Shown piece by piece: positions 6,087-8,771 of a stretch of 8,771 nt of DNA (position 1 is its first letter; each line of letters begins with the position of its first letter). The position numbers and the translations under genes are program-made. A model generated the notes under the pieces. The model ran no database searches and was not told where the DNA came from. It saw only the letters and a list, made by a program, of their open reading frames with translations. The DNA is from Anaerolineales bacterium UBA1429. GTDB lineage: Bacteria; Chloroflexota; Anaerolineae; UBA1429. The stretch is from contig DCTX01000071.1 in the NCBI GenBank assembly GCA_002329325.1, forward strand, positions 39,360 to 48,130. Reading direction: 5' to 3'.

Positions 6087-7529
6087 ATGTCCCTCGAGAT
6101 CTATAATTCATTGACCCGCCAGAAGGAACCCTTTGTCCCGGTGCACCCCGGGCGCGTGCATATGTACGTCTGCGGCCCGACGGTCTACAACGATGCGCAC
6201 CTCGGCCACGGCAAGACATATGTCAACTTTGATACCATCGTGCGTTACCTGCGCTATCTGGGCTACCAGGTGCTCTATGTGCAGAACATCACCGATGTGG
6301 GCCACATCCTGGATACCGGCGAGGATCGCATCCTCAAGGGCGCGGCGAGGGAGCAGATGCACCCGATGCAGCTCGCCGAGCGCTACACCCAGCGCTACTT
6401 TCGGGATATGGACCGGCTGAACGTGCTGCGGCCCGATATCTCGCCCCGCGCCACGGGCCATGTCCCCGAGATGCTGGCCTGGATCCAGACCCTGATCGAA
6501 TCGGGCCACGCCTATGAGGTCAATGGCTCGGTCTACTTTGATGTATCGAGCTATGAGGATTATGGCAAGCTCTCGGGCCGGCGGGTGGAGGAGGCCCAGA
6601 GCGGCACCCGCGTCCAGATCGTCGAGGAGAAGCGCCGCCCCGAGGACTTTGCCCTCTGGAAGCGGGCCGAGCCGGAGCACATCATGCGCTGGAACAGCCC
6701 GTGGGGCGAAGGCTTCCCCGGCTGGCACATCGAGTGCACCGTCATGTCCGCCAAATACCTGGGGCTGCCCTTTGACATCCACGGGGGCGGCGTGGAGAAC
6801 AAGTTCCCCCACCACGAGTGCGAGATCGCCCAGGCGGAGGCCGCCACCGGCCAGGCGTTCGCCCGCTACTGGATCCACAATGGCATGCTGATGATCCAGG
6901 GCGAGGAGATGCACAAGTCACTGGGCAACTTTATCACGCTGGAGGCGGCCTTCAACCGCTGGGACCCGATGGTGATCCGCTTCTTCATCCTGCAGAGCCA
7001 CTATCGGGGGCCCATCGATGTGACCGAGGAGGCGCTGGATGCCGCCGCTCGCGGCCTGCAGCGGCTGCACAGCGCGGTGCGCACCGTGCGCCGACGGCTG
7101 CAGACGGCCCAGCCGGGCGAGATGCCCCAGGAGCTGCAGGCGTTGCTGGAGAGCAGCCAGGCCGCCTTTGAGGCAGCTATGAACGATGACTTCAACACGC
7201 CCGGCGCCGTCGCGGCGCTGTTCGAGCTGAGCCGGGGCGTCAACGCCTGGCTCAACGAGACCCAGGCCCCCTCGCGAGAGGCGCTGGAGGCGATTGACAG
7301 GCTCTTTGGCCGGTTGGCGGGCGACGCCCTGGGGGTGTTGCCTGAGGACCTGGAACAGGAGATGGGGGCAGGGCTCTCGCGCGATCTGATCGAGCTGCTG
7401 ATCCGGGCGCGGGGCGAGCTGCGCGCGCAACGGGCGTTCGCTGCCGCCGACGCCCTCCGTGACGAACTGGCCCAGCTAGGGGTGCAACTTCGGGATGGCC
7501 CCGAAGGCACCACCTGGAGCCTGGTCTGA
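6087..7529 (+). CDS. cysS: Cysteinyl-tRNA synthetase
   Basis: A class I synthetase of 480 residues that charges tRNA-Cys, slightly longer than the 461-residue E. coli enzyme. The catalytic zinc site, which selects cysteine, is complete by alignment with E. coli: Cys29 (YVCGPTVY), Cys217 (GWHIEC), His242 and Glu246 (PHHECE). The HIGH motif appears as HLGH (38-41). The KMSKS loop reads EMHKSLGN (274-281), so the first lysine is replaced by glutamate and the first serine by histidine, while the second lysine (Lys277) is kept. IHGGGVENKFPHHE (231-244) is typical. The helical C-terminal domain (about 310-480) includes the DDFNTP motif. The start is supported by GGAGG (6077-6081) five bases before the ATG. 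It follows gltX after 94 bases, a gap that holds a hairpin but no clear promoter or T-box, so it is probably read through from upstream. Confidence 0.96.
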   Translation: MSLEIYNSLTRQKEPFVPVHPGRVHMYVCGPTVYNDAHLGHGKTYVNFDTIVRYLRYLGYQVLYVQNITDVGHILDTGEDRILKGAAREQMHPMQLAERYTQRYFRDMDRLNVLRPDISPRATGHVPEMLAWIQTLIESGHAYEVNGSVYFDVSSYEDYGKLSGRRVEEAQSGTRVQIVEEKRRPEDFALWKRAEPEHIMRWNSPWGEGFPGWHIECTVMSAKYLGLPFDIHGGGVENKFPHHECEIAQAEAATGQAFARYWIHNGMLMIQGEEMHKSLGNFITLEAAFNRWDPMVIRFFILQSHYRGPIDVTEEALDAAARGLQRLHSAVRTVRRRLQTAQPGEMPQELQALLESSQAAFEAAMNDDFNTPGAVAALFELSRGVNAWLNETQAPSREALEAIDRLFGRLAGDALGVLPEDLEQEMGAGLSRDLIELLIRARGELRAQRAFAAADALRDELAQLGVQLRDGPEGTTWSLV

Positions 7530-7537
7530 GGCCCGGC

Positions 7538-8290
7538 ATGGCCGAGTATCTGGCGGGACGCAACGCCGTGCGCGAGGCGCTGTTGGCCGGCCGCCGACGC
7601 ATCGAGCGGGTGTATCTGGCCGAAGGGGCGACGGAGCACGGCGCCCTGGCCGAGATCGTGAGCCTGTGTGACGAACGCGGCGTGCCGGTAGGCCGGACGC
7701 GCCGCGCCGAGCTGGATCGCCTGGGCGATGACCTGACCCACCAGGGCGTCATTGCCCAGACGTCGGCCTACCCCTACGCCAGCCTGGACGAGATCCTGGA
7801 GGCCGCCCGAGTCGCCCAGGAGCGGCCTCTGATCCTGGTGCTGGATTCGCTCCAGGACCCGCAGAACGTGGGCGCCTTGCTGCGCACCGCCGACGCCGTG
7901 GGCGTCCACGGCGTGGTCATCGCCGAGCGCCGCGCCGCCCAGATCACGCCCGCGGTGAGCCGCGCCTCGGCCGGGGCCGCCGAGCATCTGCTGGTGGCCC
8001 GGGTGACCAACATCGCCCGCACCCTGGACGCCCTCAAGCAGGAGGGCGTCTGGGTGGCCGGCGTGGAGGCGCACCCCGATGCTCAGGACTATCGCCTGGC
8101 GAACCTGGATATGCCCTTGGCCCTGGTGTTGGGCAGCGAGGGCGAGGGGATGCGCCGCCTGGTGGCCGAAAGGTGCGACTTTTTACTGCGCATTCCCATG
8201 CGCGGGCGCATCAACTCGTTGAACGTGTCGGTGGCGGGGGCCCTGGCCCTCTACCAGGCCTGGAGCGCCCGCGGGGCGGCGCAGCCGTGA
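7538..8290 (+). CDS. rlmB: SpoU/TrmH-family 23S rRNA 2'-O-methyltransferase (RlmB type)
   Basis: A 250-residue SPOUT methyltransferase that uses S-adenosylmethionine. RlmB methylates the ribose of G2251 in 23S rRNA (E. coli numbering). The N-terminal substrate-binding domain (about 1-75) begins LAGRNAVREAL, typical of RlmB/TrmH group 3. The knotted catalytic domain has motif 1, LDSLQDPQNVGALLRTA (102-118, with Asn110 and Arg116), motif 2, LVLGSEGEGM (196-205, Glu201), and motif 3, IPMRGRINSLNVSVA (219-233, Ser227 and Asn229). The start is ATG 7538. Its ribosome binding site GAGG (7528-7531) overlaps the TGA stop of cysS, which suggests translational coupling. In Bacillus the homologue yacO also lies downstream of cysS, which supports the assignment. 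A tRNA methyltransferase role within the same superfamily is less likely, given this N-terminal domain. Confidence 0.92.
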   Translation: MAEYLAGRNAVREALLAGRRRIERVYLAEGATEHGALAEIVSLCDERGVPVGRTRRAELDRLGDDLTHQGVIAQTSAYPYASLDEILEAARVAQERPLILVLDSLQDPQNVGALLRTADAVGVHGVVIAERRAAQITPAVSRASAGAAEHLLVARVTNIARTLDALKQEGVWVAGVEAHPDAQDYRLANLDMPLALVLGSEGEGMRRLVAERCDFLLRIPMRGRINSLNVSVAGALALYQAWSARGAAQP

Positions 8291-8321
8291 GAGCAAAGCG
8301 CATGCGGCGAGATGCCCAGAT

Positions 8322-8349
8322 TTGACCCGCATCAGGAGTTGGGTATACT
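8322..8349 (+). promoter_or_regulatory. Upstream promoter P1 of the tRNA-tuf unit
   Basis: TTGACC (8322-8327) and TATACT (8344-8349) are separated by 16 bases, each with five of six consensus bases. Transcription would start near 8356, giving a precursor with about 50 bases before the first tRNA. It starts 31 bases after the rlmB stop and is almost the same in design as P2, 44 bases downstream. Confidence 0.65.
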
Positions 8350-8365
8350 AGCCTCCTGGTGCCCC

Positions 8366-8393
8366 TTGACCTGAGGAGCCGTTACGGTATAAT
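8366..8393 (+). promoter_or_regulatory. Downstream promoter P2 of the tRNA-tuf unit
   Basis: TTGACC (8366-8371) and a perfect TATAAT (8388-8393) are 16 bases apart. The predicted start at about 8400 leaves only some six bases before the mature 5' end of tRNA-Thr at 8406. It is the best promoter in the window, as expected for highly expressed stable RNA and EF-Tu. Confidence 0.8.
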
Positions 8394-8405
8394 GAAGAAC
8401 GCCAA

Positions 8406-8477
8406 GCCGACGTAGCTCAAAGGCAGAGCAACGGTTTTGTAAACCGTCGGTTGTGGGTTCAAGTCCCTCCGTCGGCT
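8406..8477 (+). tRNA. tRNA-Thr, anticodon TGT
   Basis: The cloverleaf can be drawn by hand. The acceptor GCCGACG (8406-8412) pairs with CGTCGGC (8470-8476), leaving discriminator T8477. The D stem is GCTC/GAGC (8415-8418 and 8426-8429). The anticodon stem is ACGGT/ACCGT around loop TTTGTAA, with anticodon TGT at 8438-8440. The T loop is TTCAAGT (8458-8464), and its five-base stem carries one T-T mismatch (8454/8468). CCA is not encoded. It reads ACA codons and other ACN codons by wobble. It is the first of three tRNAs before tuf. Confidence 0.95.
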
Positions 8478-8509
8478 CTGAGCGCACCATGTTCGTTCCA
8501 ACTCAATCT

Positions 8510-8591
8510 GGGCAGATACCCAAGCGGCCAAAGGGGACTGACTGTAAATCAGTTGGCACAGCCTTCGGAGGTTCGAATCCTTCTCTGCCCA
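8510..8591 (+). tRNA. tRNA-Tyr, anticodon GTA
   Basis: A class II tRNA with a long variable arm. The acceptor GGGCAGA (8510-8516) pairs fully with TCTGCCC (8584-8590), with discriminator A8591. The anticodon stem is ACTGA/TCAGT (8537-8541 and 8549-8553) around CTGTAAA, with GTA at 8544-8546. The variable arm contains GGC-ACA-GCC. The T stem GGAGG/CCTTC closes TTCGAAT (8572-8578). CCA is not encoded. It lies 32 bases after tRNA-Thr(TGT). Confidence 0.95.
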
Positions 8592-8609
8592 TCTCGTCTG
8601 GCGTAGGTC

Positions 8610-8685
<76 letters not shown>

Positions 8686-8733
8686 TAGAGCGGCGTTGGG
8701 CTGCCACCCGTGACCCTGTAGGAGGTTGGTTGA

Positions 8734-8771
8734 ATGGCAAAGGCAGTATTTGAGCGCACCAAGCCTCACGT
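8734..8771 (+). CDS. tuf: Elongation factor Tu, first 12 codons only (runs off the window)
   Basis: Translation from ATG 8734 gives MAKAVFERTKPH and a partial valine codon, the well-known EF-Tu amino terminus that precedes the NVGTIGHVDHGKT GTP-binding loop. The ribosome binding site AGGAGG (8720-8725) lies eight bases before the start. EF-Tu with GTP carries aminoacyl-tRNA to the ribosome. The position just after tRNA-Thr(GGT) matches tufB of E. coli and similar operons. Only 38 bases are visible, but the match and context are strong. Confidence 0.92.
   Translation, partial: MAKAVFERTKPH

Overview
The window comes from a GC-rich bacterium and is an ordinary, densely packed chromosomal housekeeping segment. 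It shows no mobile element, CRISPR array or sign of recent transfer. The lineage cannot be fixed from sequence alone. My best guess is Chloroflexota (Anaerolineae-like), based on the GC-rich codon use, a type I-beta DAHP synthase with its own N-terminal regulatory domain, a TPTP-type linker after a lipoprotein signal, and a PIN-TRAM/gltX/cysS/rlmB cluster placed directly before tRNAs and tuf. This is inference.

Left part (1-1321): on the minus strand, a nucleotide-sugar epimerase/dehydratase is followed by the start of a probable lipoprotein. The two are joined by a TGATG stop/start overlap and served by a good sigma70-type promoter. Divergent from them, with its own promoter, is the DAHP synthase gene (1368-2384), the first step of aromatic amino acid synthesis. 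It converges, with only 11 bases between stop codons, on a minus-strand metallo-beta-lactamase-fold hydrolase (2396-3220) that has a TTGACA-type promoter.

Centre (3429-8290): four plus-strand genes with gaps of 5, 94 and 8 bases form a likely operon: a membrane-anchored PIN-TRAM protein (YacL-like), glutamyl-tRNA synthetase, cysteinyl-tRNA synthetase and a SpoU/RlmB-type rRNA 2'-O-methyltransferase. The order matches the Bacillus yacL-ispD-ispF-gltX-cysE-cysS-mrnC-rlmB region with ispD, ispF, cysE and mrnC absent. The only sizeable gap, gltX-cysS, holds a strong GC hairpin.

Right part (8322-8771): two tandem, nearly identical promoter cores precede tRNA-Thr(TGT), tRNA-Tyr(GTA) and tRNA-Thr(GGT), then the first codons of tuf (EF-Tu). 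This is the widely conserved thrU-tyrU-(glyT)-thrT-tufB arrangement without the glycine tRNA. The centre and right parts together serve translation: charging tRNAs, modifying rRNA, supplying tRNAs and making EF-Tu.

I found no convincing undescribed system. The most useful second-look items are the tandem tRNA-tuf promoters, the altered KMSKS loop of CysRS, the altered zinc site of GluRS, and the unassigned lipoprotein and MBL hydrolase.
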